From assembly GCA_016286785.1 (NCBI GenBank), contig JAEEUB010000008.1:1-38745 (forward strand): a DNA stretch of 38,745 nucleotides. The letters run 5' to 3'. Numbering within the stretch: the first letter of the stretch is position 1; every line of letters begins with the position of its first letter. This stretch comes from Candidatus Saccharimonadota bacterium (lineage in GTDB: Bacteria; Patescibacteriota; Saccharimonadia; Saccharimonadales; Saccharimonadaceae). The notes under the pieces are model-generated. The model searched no databases. It was given only the letters and a program-made list of their open reading frames with translations, and had not been told where the DNA came from. This document shows positions 1 through 7,019 of this stretch, in pieces. The translations under genes and the position numbers were made by a program.

Positions 1-109
1 ATTCAGAATAGGTCACGACCTTTTTGCCTTGAGACTCAAAGTACTCTTTTAGCATTTTTGCTTGCGTATCTTTACCTGTACCGTCTTGACCCTCAATAAC
101 TATATACAT
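1..109 (-). CDS. tmk: Thymidylate kinase, N-terminal part (cut by window edge)
   Basis: This is the first 36 codons of a leftward gene that leaves the window. The N-terminus reads MYIVIEGQDGTGKDTQ, a beta-strand followed by a P-loop in the position and style of dTMP kinases (usual form EGxDGxGKTTQ). The family phosphorylates dTMP to dTDP for DNA synthesis. The residue after the P-loop lysine is Asp instead of the usual Thr/Ser, followed by Thr, which is atypical for Walker A. The start codon at 109 lies 6 nt after a TATAAT box (121-116), so the mRNA should be leaderless. It is divergent from ung with 14 bp between start codons. Only the N-terminus is visible, so another deoxynucleoside monophosphate kinase is possible. 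Confidence 0.8.
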   Translation of the reverse strand, partial: MYIVIEGQDGTGKDTQAKMLKEYFESQGKKVVTYSE

Positions 110-111
110 GT

Positions 112-121
112 TATAATTATA
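112..121. promoter_or_regulatory. Palindromic shared -10 element for tmk and ung
   Basis: The 10-bp palindrome TATAATTATA contains TATAAT on the plus strand (112-117) and TATAAT on the minus strand (121-116). Each box is followed by 6 nt and then a start codon (ung 124, tmk 109). Transcription in both directions would start at or within a base of the AUG. A possible plus-strand -35, TTGACC at 86-91, has a long 20-nt spacer. No clear minus-strand -35 is visible. Confidence 0.7.
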
Positions 122-123
122 GC

Positions 124-771
124 ATGCATGAAAGCTGGAGGCCATTTCTAAAAAACGAGTTTAAAAAGCCATATTTTAAAGAATTAGCGAGTTTCTTGCA
201 TAGTGAGTACGAGGATAAAACTATCTTTCCACGCAAGGAACTCGTATTCCGAGCCTTCGCAACCGATTTAAACGACGTAAAAGTGGTCATACTAGGCCAA
301 GATCCATATCACACACCGGGTGCGGCAGAAGGACTGGCTTTTTCCGTACCAAACTCAGAACCAATACCCCCCAGCCTCGTTAATATTTATAAAGAAATTG
401 ACGCAGACATCGGCAAACATACAAATCCACACGGAAGTTTAGTTAATTGGCAAAAACAAGGCGTATTACTGCTAAACACAGTTTTAACAGTCGAAGCTCA
501 TCGTCCAAAATCACATAGTAAAAAAGGATGGGAAATCTTTACGACCGAAACAATCAAATACCTAAACGACAATAGACCACATCTAGTATTCATGTTGTGG
601 GGCAGAGACGCCAGGAACAAAAAGGAATTAATCAATACATCAAAGCATTTAGTATTAGAATCAGCACACCCATCACCATTATCGGCGCATAATGGATTCT
701 TTGGAAGCAAGCCATTTTCAAAATGCAATAATTTTTTAAAAGCAAACGGAATGGAAGAAATAATCTGGTAA
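124..771 (+). CDS. ung: Uracil-DNA glycosylase (family 1)
   Basis: It removes uracil from DNA to start base-excision repair. The 215-aa length fits family 1 UDG. The water-activating motif GQDPYH is at residues 58-63 (Asp60), LLNTVLTVE is near 116-124, and the HPSPLSAHN minor-groove loop with the catalytic His182 is at 182-190. The ATG at 124 is preceded by a -10 box ending 6 nt upstream and no Shine-Dalgarno sequence, so translation is probably leaderless. It ends 1 bp before the convergent gene at 773. Its neighbours tmk and the dCMP deaminase both affect dUMP/dTMP supply, which fits a uracil-in-DNA theme, although the three are not one operon. Confidence 0.96.
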   Translation: MHESWRPFLKNEFKKPYFKELASFLHSEYEDKTIFPRKELVFRAFATDLNDVKVVILGQDPYHTPGAAEGLAFSVPNSEPIPPSLVNIYKEIDADIGKHTNPHGSLVNWQKQGVLLLNTVLTVEAHRPKSHSKKGWEIFTTETIKYLNDNRPHLVFMLWGRDARNKKELINTSKHLVLESAHPSPLSAHNGFFGSKPFSKCNNFLKANGMEEIIW

Positions 772-772
772 A

Positions 773-1270
773 TTATCTACTATCCGCATATCCCTCGTCG
801 TAAGCATCCTCTATAATTTCCCGACAGAGAGCATTGCAATCTTCAGCGTATTCCAGTGTTGCGCCATAGTAACCAAACTGTCCATCATAAAGTCCAGCAG
901 AATAAGCCTCATCTTCTAGATCGTCCCAACAACGTCCACCTTCTTCATGATAACAAATCGCAGTAGTAGATGGTTGCGTGTAAGGCTGACTTAGAACTGA
1001 GTTTGGAGTGGATCCTGGCTCTTCAGGCTCTGTTTTCTCAGTTGAATCACTAGACGAAGAAGAATCACTAGACGAAGAATCGTCAACAGGTTCAGTTGCG
1101 TCATCAGAAACGTCAGTAAAATCATAATCATCAATAGTGGAAGTAGGTTCATCTGTTATCGGGGTCGCTGATTCTTCCTTTGGAACTAAGAATATAACAA
1201 GCAAAATGATTACACAAAGTAGCAGCATTGCACCACCAAGAGAAATCCAAAAATCATTCTTCTTTTTCAT
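773..1270 (-). CDS. Single-TM protein with acidic Ser-rich linker and Cys-containing C-terminal domain
   Basis: Function unknown. Residues 1-8 are basic and cytoplasmic, and residues 9-30 form one hydrophobic helix. Residues about 31-95 are a Ser/Asp/Thr/Glu/Pro-rich linker partly encoded by a tandem 18-bp repeat. The C-terminal 60 residues form a compact domain with four Cys (CYHEEGGRCW and DCNALC) and two similar segments (EAYSAGLYDG and DAYDEGYADS). The likely topology is Nin-Cout, with the C-terminal domain on the cell surface and possibly disulfide-bonded. Its start codon overlaps the stop of the upstream dCMP deaminase by 4 nt (ATGA), so the two should be translationally coupled, with no obvious functional link. 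Low-complexity linkers of this kind are common in CPR surface proteins. Confidence 0.75.
   Translation of the reverse strand: MKKKNDFWISLGGAMLLLCVIILLVIFLVPKEESATPITDEPTSTIDDYDFTDVSDDATEPVDDSSSSDSSSSSDSTEKTEPEEPGSTPNSVLSQPYTQPSTTAICYHEEGGRCWDDLEDEAYSAGLYDGQFGYYGATLEYAEDCNALCREIIEDAYDEGYADSR
1044..1079. repeat. Two perfect tandem copies of an 18-bp unit
   Basis: GAATCACTAGACGAAGAA is present twice in tandem (1044-1061 and 1062-1079), inside the Ser/Asp linker of the preceding gene. It is in frame (6 codons), so gain or loss of a unit would change linker length without breaking the protein. Confidence 0.85.
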
Positions 1271-1821
1271 TTTTTAATCCATTGAGCAAGACGCTCATAT
1301 TCGACAGAATCCGTAGAATAAGAATTCAAAATATCCTCTGTATAAGTCTTACCATTACTAAGATTTAATGTTTCGACTTCCGGAGCAGACGCAAGTAAGC
1401 GTATTACAGCTTCGTCCGTATCTATATTGGTCATGGAGTTTTTTGGGTCAACCGTATGAGAATTAACGCGAAGCTCTTTATAAACAAACCTCTTAATTCC
1501 AGCCTGAAGACAATACTTAAGACAATTCTCACACGTAGCAACACGATTATAAATGGTGCAGCCAGACAAATCTTGATGAGCAAAAATCAATGCATTCATT
1601 TCGGAATGAATTACAAAATAATACTTCATCGGACGCTCAGAAAGAGTCATCTTGGACTCATCGGAACCCTGAACTAAACCATTATAACCAGTAGAAACAA
1701 CTCGGTTATTTTTATCAACAATAACGCAACCCATCTTACTTGATGGATCTTTAGATTTAGCAGAAACCGCCTCAGCAATTCCCATAAAGTATTCGTCCCA
1801 ATCTCGTTGTTTTTTATTCAT
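1267..1821 (-). CDS. dCMP deaminase family protein
   Basis: A 184-aa zinc-dependent cytidine/deoxycytidylate deaminase. The zinc site is H72-S-E74 (HSEMNALI) plus C97xxC100 (TCENCLKYC). The N-terminal block SKDPSSKMGCVIVD and STGYNGL match dCMP deaminases (ComEB/Dcd1 type), which convert dCMP to dUMP for thymidylate synthesis. The consensus HAE is HSE here and PCxxC is TCxxC, both mild deviations. The start at 1821 has a Shine-Dalgarno GGAGG 4 nt upstream and a TATAAT -10 (1847-1842), giving a short leader. It is the first gene of a two-gene unit with the anchored protein at 773-1270. Other members of the deaminase superfamily cannot be excluded. Confidence 0.88.
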   Translation of the reverse strand: MNKKQRDWDEYFMGIAEAVSAKSKDPSSKMGCVIVDKNNRVVSTGYNGLVQGSDESKMTLSERPMKYYFVIHSEMNALIFAHQDLSGCTIYNRVATCENCLKYCLQAGIKRFVYKELRVNSHTVDPKNSMTNIDTDEAVIRLLASAPEVETLNLSNGKTYTEDILNSYSTDSVEYERLAQWIKK

Positions 1822-1889
1822 ACATCCTCCAATACAACTATATTATATACTATTTAGCCATTTTTATAAGCATAAGTAGATATAAAAAG

Positions 1890-1919
1890 TTGCGTTTCGT
1901 ACTGATTCATGCATATAAT
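1890..1919 (+). promoter_or_regulatory. Promoter of the cutinase-VWA gene
   Basis: TTGCGT (1890-1895), an 18-nt spacer and TATAAT (1914-1919) predict a start near 1926. That gives a leader of about 19 nt carrying the Shine-Dalgarno AAGAAAGGAG (1931-1940). This is a conventional leadered transcript, unlike most housekeeping genes here. Confidence 0.65.
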
Positions 1920-1944
1920 TTCGCCACATTAAGAAAGGAGCAAA

Positions 1945-3663
1945 ATGCGAGACAAAACAGCCTCAACTAAAAAAGATAAAAGAATAAAAATAATATATCT
2001 ATTATTTATAGTTGCGTTTCTTGCAGCCGTTCCACCATGGAAACAGGCAAAAGCAATGGATTGCCCAGATTTAAGGGTGATCTTTGCAAGGGGTTCTGGA
2101 GGAGAGCGAAACAATGACCCAAATTACTTAGAATTTAAATCGGCCCTAGAAAAAAGACTGAAAGAAGACGACATCTCTTATGACTTTATCGATTTAGACT
2201 ACCCAGCAATTGGAGTAGGGATAGACAACCTTGAAGTAACTCTTGGTGCATTCTTTGGCTCTGGAGATGCTTACGAATTTGGCGAAAGCGTAAATAATGG
2301 AGTAAAAAAATTAAAAGACATGGTTAATGGCGTTAGCTGCCCTAGCACAAAATACGTTATTGGTGGCTATTCTCAAGGAGCCATGGTAGTATCTAAATCT
2401 CTAGCCGACTTAAAGCCAGATCGAATCATTTATGCCGCCACTTTCGGCGATCCAAAAATCTACCTACCAGAAGGCGAGGGCTTTGATCCACCGGCATGCA
2501 AAGGCAATGATTTATCAGACTATCGCATGTACGTCCCAGACTGTTACGCGTACAAAGGCTTACTTGGTGCCTACGAACCATATGAGCCAGAAACGTTAAT
2601 TGGCAAAATAGGGACATGGTGCAATAAAACAGACATTTTTTGTAGTTCACACCTAGGAATTAATGATCACACAAAATACATTTCAGACAATTTATATGAA
2701 GATGCAGCCAAGGTTATATATTCCAAAATAATTAATCATTTTGGACTAGAAAGTAAAGTTGCATCCGACCACGACACGGCAATACTGATTGATTCGACAG
2801 GTTCAATGCAAACGTTAATTGACAAATACAAAAACGAAGCATATAGGCTAGCCAAAGAAACTCTTGAATCTGGCGGCAGAGTAGCCTTATTCGACTACCG
2901 AGATTTACATGACCCATACCCACTCAACGAAAGATGCAATTTTGATACCTGTACATTAGAAACTTTTCAAGAACAACTAAACGCCATTAACGCAAAAGGA
3001 GGCGGCGACCCATTCGAATCTCTACTATCCGCCTCATTTAACGCTATGCAAACCTTAACATGGCGATTTGGCGCGACCAAATCCATCGTAGTATTAACCG
3101 ATACTGGATTTCTAGAACCAGATCGAGACGGCATTAAAACTAGCGATGTAATAAGCCTCAGTAAATCAATCGATCCCGTAAACTTTTATATTATTACTGA
3201 ACCCAAAAACGAAGCGTTTTATCAGGAATTAGCAAACGCCACCGACGGAAAAGTAGTCACTAATCTAGATGAATTAAGCTTATTAACGGATTACATTATA
3301 GAACGATTTGATAGCCTGCCAAGAGTCGAAGAAGAAACTAACCACGAAGAAAAATCAACATTAAACATAGAATCAACGCACCAAGATAGACAAAACGAAA
3401 TCTCAATTAATTACAATTCTAATGGTGTCAAAAACCTAGTTGTCTTAAATGATCGTATCCTAGGCATCACAACAGAAAAAAGCATCACAATATCAGATTT
3501 AGATACTTCCGTTGATAATATCATCACTCTAATTCCATTATCTGACAATTTCCGCGGCGAAAGCAAATCTATAGAAGTAAAAAAGACAAATACCGCCCCA
3601 AACGAAGCTATCAACACATCCAGCATAGTACCAAAGGTTCCCAATACCGGAAAAGCTAGGTAG
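1945..3663 (+). CDS. Secreted cutinase-fold hydrolase fused to a VWA domain
   Basis: A 572-aa exported protein. Residues 1-38 are a signal peptide or N-terminal anchor (basic start, hydrophobic 17-30). Residues about 39-265 are a cutinase-family serine esterase domain: nucleophile motif GYSQG at 141-145 (Ser143), Asp230 between two Cys (WCNKTDIFC) and His242 (NDHTKY), so the Ser-Asp-His triad appears complete. Residues about 276-450 are a von Willebrand A domain with MIDAS motif D283-S-T-G-S287. The tail is charged and beta-rich and ends VPNTGKAR, which resembles a sortase motif but has no following membrane helix. Likely role: surface-bound or secreted esterase with an adhesion module, perhaps acting on host-cell envelope lipids (inference). 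Its 3' end overlaps the next gene, on the opposite strand, by 8 bp. Confidence 0.85.
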   Translation: MRDKTASTKKDKRIKIIYLLFIVAFLAAVPPWKQAKAMDCPDLRVIFARGSGGERNNDPNYLEFKSALEKRLKEDDISYDFIDLDYPAIGVGIDNLEVTLGAFFGSGDAYEFGESVNNGVKKLKDMVNGVSCPSTKYVIGGYSQGAMVVSKSLADLKPDRIIYAATFGDPKIYLPEGEGFDPPACKGNDLSDYRMYVPDCYAYKGLLGAYEPYEPETLIGKIGTWCNKTDIFCSSHLGINDHTKYISDNLYEDAAKVIYSKIINHFGLESKVASDHDTAILIDSTGSMQTLIDKYKNEAYRLAKETLESGGRVALFDYRDLHDPYPLNERCNFDTCTLETFQEQLNAINAKGGGDPFESLLSASFNAMQTLTWRFGATKSIVVLTDTGFLEPDRDGIKTSDVISLSKSIDPVNFYIITEPKNEAFYQELANATDGKVVTNLDELSLLTDYIIERFDSLPRVEEETNHEEKSTLNIESTHQDRQNEISINYNSNGVKNLVVLNDRILGITTEKSITISDLDTSVDNIITLIPLSDNFRGESKSIEVKKTNTAPNEAINTSSIVPKVPNTGKAR

Positions 3664-3847
3664 AACTTAGGTGCCAATGGTCACCATATTCGCATTTATA
3701 AACCGATAAATGGCTAACACCATGATCATATTCCGCAACTCTTGCCGCAAGTTCAGCCTCTTCGTGAGTGGCATAGCAAATTTTTTGGACATCACCAACC
3801 CAGCATCTTTCTGGTTCATAAATTTGGGACTGTTTCCTATGCGACAT
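3656..3847 (-). CDS. Small Cys/His-containing protein
   Basis: A 63-aa protein of unknown function. It has a central helix (THEEAELAARVAEYDHG) followed by a strand and a WHL-containing end (YKCEYGDHWHLSST), a pattern I associate with small proteins that end in a zinc-ribbon-like or CxxxxWHL element. The few Cys make true zinc binding uncertain. It is supported as a gene by a TATAAT box (3860-3855) ending 7 nt before its ATG, the same leaderless spacing as its neighbours, and by its divergent arrangement with typA. Its 3' end overlaps the cutinase-VWA gene by 8 bp. Confidence 0.6.
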   Translation of the reverse strand: MSHRKQSQIYEPERCWVGDVQKICYATHEEAELAARVAEYDHGVSHLSVYKCEYGDHWHLSST

Positions 3848-3854
3848 GATTAAT

Positions 3855-3860
3855 ATTATA
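3855..3860 (-). promoter_or_regulatory. -10 box of the small gene at 3847
   Basis: TATAAT on the minus strand ends 7 nt before the ATG at 3847, predicting a leaderless transcript. Confidence 0.55.
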
Positions 3861-3892
3861 CTATACTTATTGAAGTTAAAGACAAAAAATGT

Positions 3893-3898
3893 TATAAT
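3893..3898 (+). promoter_or_regulatory. -10 box of typA
   Basis: TATAAT ends 7 nt before the ATG at 3906. This position supports the 3906 start over an in-frame ATG at 3846 and predicts a leaderless mRNA. Confidence 0.65.
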
Positions 3899-3905
3899 AA
3901 CACTT

Positions 3906-5726
3906 ATGACTTTGAATAAAGATTTAATTAGAAATGTAGCAATTATCGCACACGTAGATCACGGTAAGACAACCCTCGTAGATGGACTTTTAAAGCAATC
4001 TCACACCTTTCGTGAAAACCAAGCCGAAATGTCCCAGACTCTAATTATGGACTCCATGGACCAAGAACACGAACGCGGTATCACAATTACTGCTAAACAA
4101 ACCTGCGTTTACTATAACGGCTATAAGATAAACATTATCGACACACCAGGTCACGCTGATTTTAGCGGAGAAGTAGAGCGCACCCTAAATATGGCAGATG
4201 GCGTACTATTAATCGTTGATGCTCAAGAGGGACCAATGCCACAAACTAAATTCGTGCTCCAAAAAGCCCTAGAATTAAACTTAAAACCCGTAGTTATTAT
4301 TAATAAAATCGATAAACCAGCGGCAAGAATTAACGAGGTTTTATCAGAAGTCGAAAGTCTATTTCTGGAGCTCGCAACCGACGAGTCTCAGCTATTTTAC
4401 CCAGTATACTATGCAATTGCGCGCGAGGGAAAAGCAGGCAAAACCACCGATCTGGATGACGATCTTCATGTAATATTTGAATCCATCATAAATGATATTC
4501 CAGCCCCAGACGTAGATAGTGATGCAGAATCCGCACAACTACTAGTTGCGGCCCTTGCTGGCGATAATTATCTTGGCAAATATTGTATCGGCAAAATCTC
4601 GCGCGGCAAATTAAAAAAAGGCCAGAGCGTCAAAATACTCCATGAAGGCAGCGCCATAAAATCAAGTAAAATAGACCAGATTTTTGCTTATCGGGGACTC
4701 TCGAAAGAAGAAGTAACAGAAGCAATCGCCGGAGACATTATTGCGCTAACTGGAGTTGGTCAAGCCAATATTGGCGACACGATCGCAACTGGCGACAACC
4801 CAGAACCCTTACCGGGCATAGAACTAGAAGCCCCAACACTATCTATTTACATTGGTCCTAACACCTCACCCCTAAAAGGACGCGAAGGGGAATTTACTAC
4901 CTCAAGACAAATAGCGGAAAGATTAGAAAAAGAGCTTGAAACAAACATCGCTTTAAGACTCCAACCGGATGGATTGGGATACAAAGTGTCTGGTCGCGGA
5001 GAATTGCATCTTTCAGTACTAATCGAAACCATGCGACGTGAAGGCTACGAGCTAGAAGCGGGGCGTCCAGAAGTAGTTTATCGAGAAATCGACGGCAAAA
5101 AAAGTGAGCCAATGGAAGATCTCACAATCGAAGTCGCACCAGAATTCGTGGGTGCAGTCTCTCAAGAGCTAGGCATCAGAAAGGCCGAATTAAAAACTCA
5201 GGATATTACTTCCTCTGGATCAACTAGGTTTGTTTATGAAATATCGACAGCAGCACTAATCGGACTTCGTAATAATCTTCTAACAGCCACTAAAGGTACT
5301 GTAATTATGTCTAGTATTCCTAGTGGTTATAGACCAGTAGAAAACCATTATCGCCCAGAACGAAATGGCGCTCTAGTAGCATTCGAAGACGGAGTCTCCA
5401 CTGCCTATGCACTAGACGCAGCTCAAGCAAGAGGGACCCTTTTCATTCCGCCTCAAGTTCCAGTTTATCAAGGAATGATCGTGGGACTTTCCAATAAGAA
5501 AGAGGATATTGATATTAATATTTGCCGCGAAAAACAACTAACCAATATGCGAACCCACGCCTCGGACGGAGCAATCCAGCTCACTCCTTATACGCAACTT
5601 TCGCTCGAACAATGTCTGGACTTCTTACTCGATGACGAGCTACTAGAAGTCACACCAAAATCCTTGAGACTTCGCAAGAGACAATTAGATCCAATCAAGC
5701 GAAAGCGAGAAAATCGTGTTAATTGA
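3906..5726 (+). CDS. typA: Ribosome-associated GTPase TypA/BipA
   Basis: A 606-aa translational GTPase of the EF-G/LepA superfamily that helps 50S assembly and growth under stress. The G1 motif AHVDHGKT is at residues 15-22, followed by the switch I segment RGITI, DTPGHADF (G3) and NKID (G4). Domains II, III and V and the TypA C-terminal domain follow (GRGELHLSVLIETMRREG, then a basic end). I chose the ATG at 3906 because the upstream in-frame extension is AT-rich and non-homologous, and because a TATAAT box sits 7 nt before 3906. The length matches the family. The 3' end overlaps the GTG start of tatD by 11 nt, so the two are probably cotranscribed. Confidence 0.96.
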   Translation: MTLNKDLIRNVAIIAHVDHGKTTLVDGLLKQSHTFRENQAEMSQTLIMDSMDQEHERGITITAKQTCVYYNGYKINIIDTPGHADFSGEVERTLNMADGVLLIVDAQEGPMPQTKFVLQKALELNLKPVVIINKIDKPAARINEVLSEVESLFLELATDESQLFYPVYYAIAREGKAGKTTDLDDDLHVIFESIINDIPAPDVDSDAESAQLLVAALAGDNYLGKYCIGKISRGKLKKGQSVKILHEGSAIKSSKIDQIFAYRGLSKEEVTEAIAGDIIALTGVGQANIGDTIATGDNPEPLPGIELEAPTLSIYIGPNTSPLKGREGEFTTSRQIAERLEKELETNIALRLQPDGLGYKVSGRGELHLSVLIETMRREGYELEAGRPEVVYREIDGKKSEPMEDLTIEVAPEFVGAVSQELGIRKAELKTQDITSSGSTRFVYEISTAALIGLRNNLLTATKGTVIMSSIPSGYRPVENHYRPERNGALVAFEDGVSTAYALDAAQARGTLFIPPQVPVYQGMIVGLSNKKEDIDINICREKQLTNMRTHASDGAIQLTPYTQLSLEQCLDFLLDDELLEVTPKSLRLRKRQLDPIKRKRENRVN

Positions 5727-6459
5727 TACACACTGCCATCTTCATGACAAAGATTTTTTCACGGACGAACAAGCCAAAGAGATGCTCGCTCGTGCAGAAA
5801 AAAACGACATCAAAAAAATCATTTGCATCGGTACTTCGCATCAAGATTCACTAGCAGCCAAAAATTTCGCATCTAAAAACAGCCAGGTTTTTTGGACCTA
5901 CGGCATCCATCCGTCCGAAACCAGTAATCCAAATTTTAGTTTCACTCCCAACCTCTCTTTGCCGCAAGATCCCAAACTGGTCGCCATTGGCGAAGTCGGA
6001 CTAGACTATCATTTTGATGGATATAATAAAAAAGCTCAGACTAAACTCTTTGAACAAATGCTTCAGCTTGCAGCCACCTATAATCTCCCGGTGTCGTTCC
6101 ATATACGTGAAGCATTTCCGGATTTTTTTGCAGTAATTAATAATTTTTCAAAAGTTCGCGGAGTCGTTCATTCTTTTACTGATAACAAAAAAGTTTTAAA
6201 AAGAATATTAAATGAGACTAATTTCTACGTAGGTGTAAATGGCCTGGCAACCTATTCAACTTTACCCACTCCGCCACTAGACAGAATTTTACTCGAAACC
6301 GATGCTCCATTCCTAGCTCCTTTGCCTCATCGTAAAGAAACAAACGAGCCTTCATATATCCTTGAAATCGCAAACTGGCTAAGCGTCAAATTGGAAAAAG
6401 ACTTAAAAACCATTAAAAAAGAGACCACCAGAAACGCTAAGGCTCTATTTAACATATAG
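5716..6459 (+). CDS. tatD: TatD-family metal-dependent hydrolase/DNase
   Basis: A 247-aa TIM-barrel amidohydrolase-type nuclease. Metal ligands are visible in DTHCHLHD (His6, His8), GEVGLDYH (Glu), FHIREAF (His), VHSFT (His) and LLETDAPFLAP (Asp). TatD enzymes are Mg-dependent 3'-5' exonucleases implicated in DNA repair or degradation. The start is a GTG at 5716 inside the last codons of typA. Other family members also begin MxIDTHCHL, so no further upstream start is needed. It ends 21 nt before the next gene, which has its own -10 box. Confidence 0.92.
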   Translation: MLIDTHCHLHDKDFFTDEQAKEMLARAEKNDIKKIICIGTSHQDSLAAKNFASKNSQVFWTYGIHPSETSNPNFSFTPNLSLPQDPKLVAIGEVGLDYHFDGYNKKAQTKLFEQMLQLAATYNLPVSFHIREAFPDFFAVINNFSKVRGVVHSFTDNKKVLKRILNETNFYVGVNGLATYSTLPTPPLDRILLETDAPFLAPLPHRKETNEPSYILEIANWLSVKLEKDLKTIKKETTRNAKALFNI

Positions 6460-6468
6460 TTTTTATGT

Positions 6469-6474
6469 TAAAAT
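6469..6474 (+). promoter_or_regulatory. -10 box of the membrane protein at 6481
   Basis: TAAAAT ends 6 nt before the ATG at 6481, in the leaderless spacing. Confidence 0.5.
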
Positions 6475-6480
6475 AAGAAC

Positions 6481-6999
6481 ATGGAAGAGCAGTCATTAAA
6501 AGAAGTTTCAAAGAAAAATGTTCCCCCAAACGAATTAGCCAAGGCCTTTAAACCAGAAAAAAAATCCAAAAAGAAGTTGGCAGCTATAGTCATAATGATT
6601 ATCGGTTTACTCACGCTAGCTGCCGGAATAATCTTTTTGATACTAAAGCTAAATGCCGCACCTGCTATTCAGGACGGAGAGTTCTTAATCTTTGCTAAAG
6701 AATGGGTACTTAACGATAATGCAAACTGCAACTCGGACGATGATCAAGAAACCAATTGTACCCCTAGTGTTATATGGAAATTCACAGAAATCGGAAAAGG
6801 CACACTAACCACCAACAATCACATTAATGATTACGATTTTTCCTGGGCAATTAAAGACAAAAAACTACAAATTGAAACTACATGGCTCTACAATCTCGAA
6901 AATGAATATGATTACGAATTAAATCAAAATGATAAAACCTTGACATTAAAAAATGGTGAGAAAGAATTCAATTTTACTGCCGTATTTGAAACTGAGTAA
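6481..6999 (+). CDS. Single-TM protein with extracytoplasmic beta-rich domain
   Basis: A 172-aa protein of unknown function. Residues 1-35 are basic and cytoplasmic, 36-58 form one hydrophobic helix (KKLAAIVIMIIGLL followed by LAAGIIFLI), and 60-172 are predicted outside. The outer domain is strand-rich with two Cys (NCNSDDDQETNC) that could form a disulfide across an acidic loop. It resembles lipocalin-like or DUF4923-like small beta domains only in its general strand pattern. It is expressed from its own TAAAAT box 6 nt upstream, without a Shine-Dalgarno sequence, and lies between tatD and the cysteine desulfurase in the same orientation. Confidence 0.75.
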   Translation: MEEQSLKEVSKKNVPPNELAKAFKPEKKSKKKLAAIVIMIIGLLTLAAGIIFLILKLNAAPAIQDGEFLIFAKEWVLNDNANCNSDDDQETNCTPSVIWKFTEIGKGTLTTNNHINDYDFSWAIKDKKLQIETTWLYNLENEYDYELNQNDKTLTLKNGEKEFNFTAVFETE

Positions 7000-7007
7000 A
7001 ATTATGT

Positions 7008-7013
7008 TATAAT
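7008..7013 (+). promoter_or_regulatory. -10 box of the cysteine desulfurase gene
   Basis: TATAAT ends 6 nt before the ATG at 7020. No Shine-Dalgarno sequence is present, so the mRNA should be leaderless. Confidence 0.65.
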
Positions 7014-7019
7014 AATAGT

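Noticed and set aside
3846-3905. N-terminal extension of TypA from an ATG at 3846
   Set aside because: The added 20 residues are AT-rich and hydrophobic and overlap the divergent promoter. TypA homologues start near the MTLNKDLIRN segment, and the -10 box is placed for the ATG at 3906.
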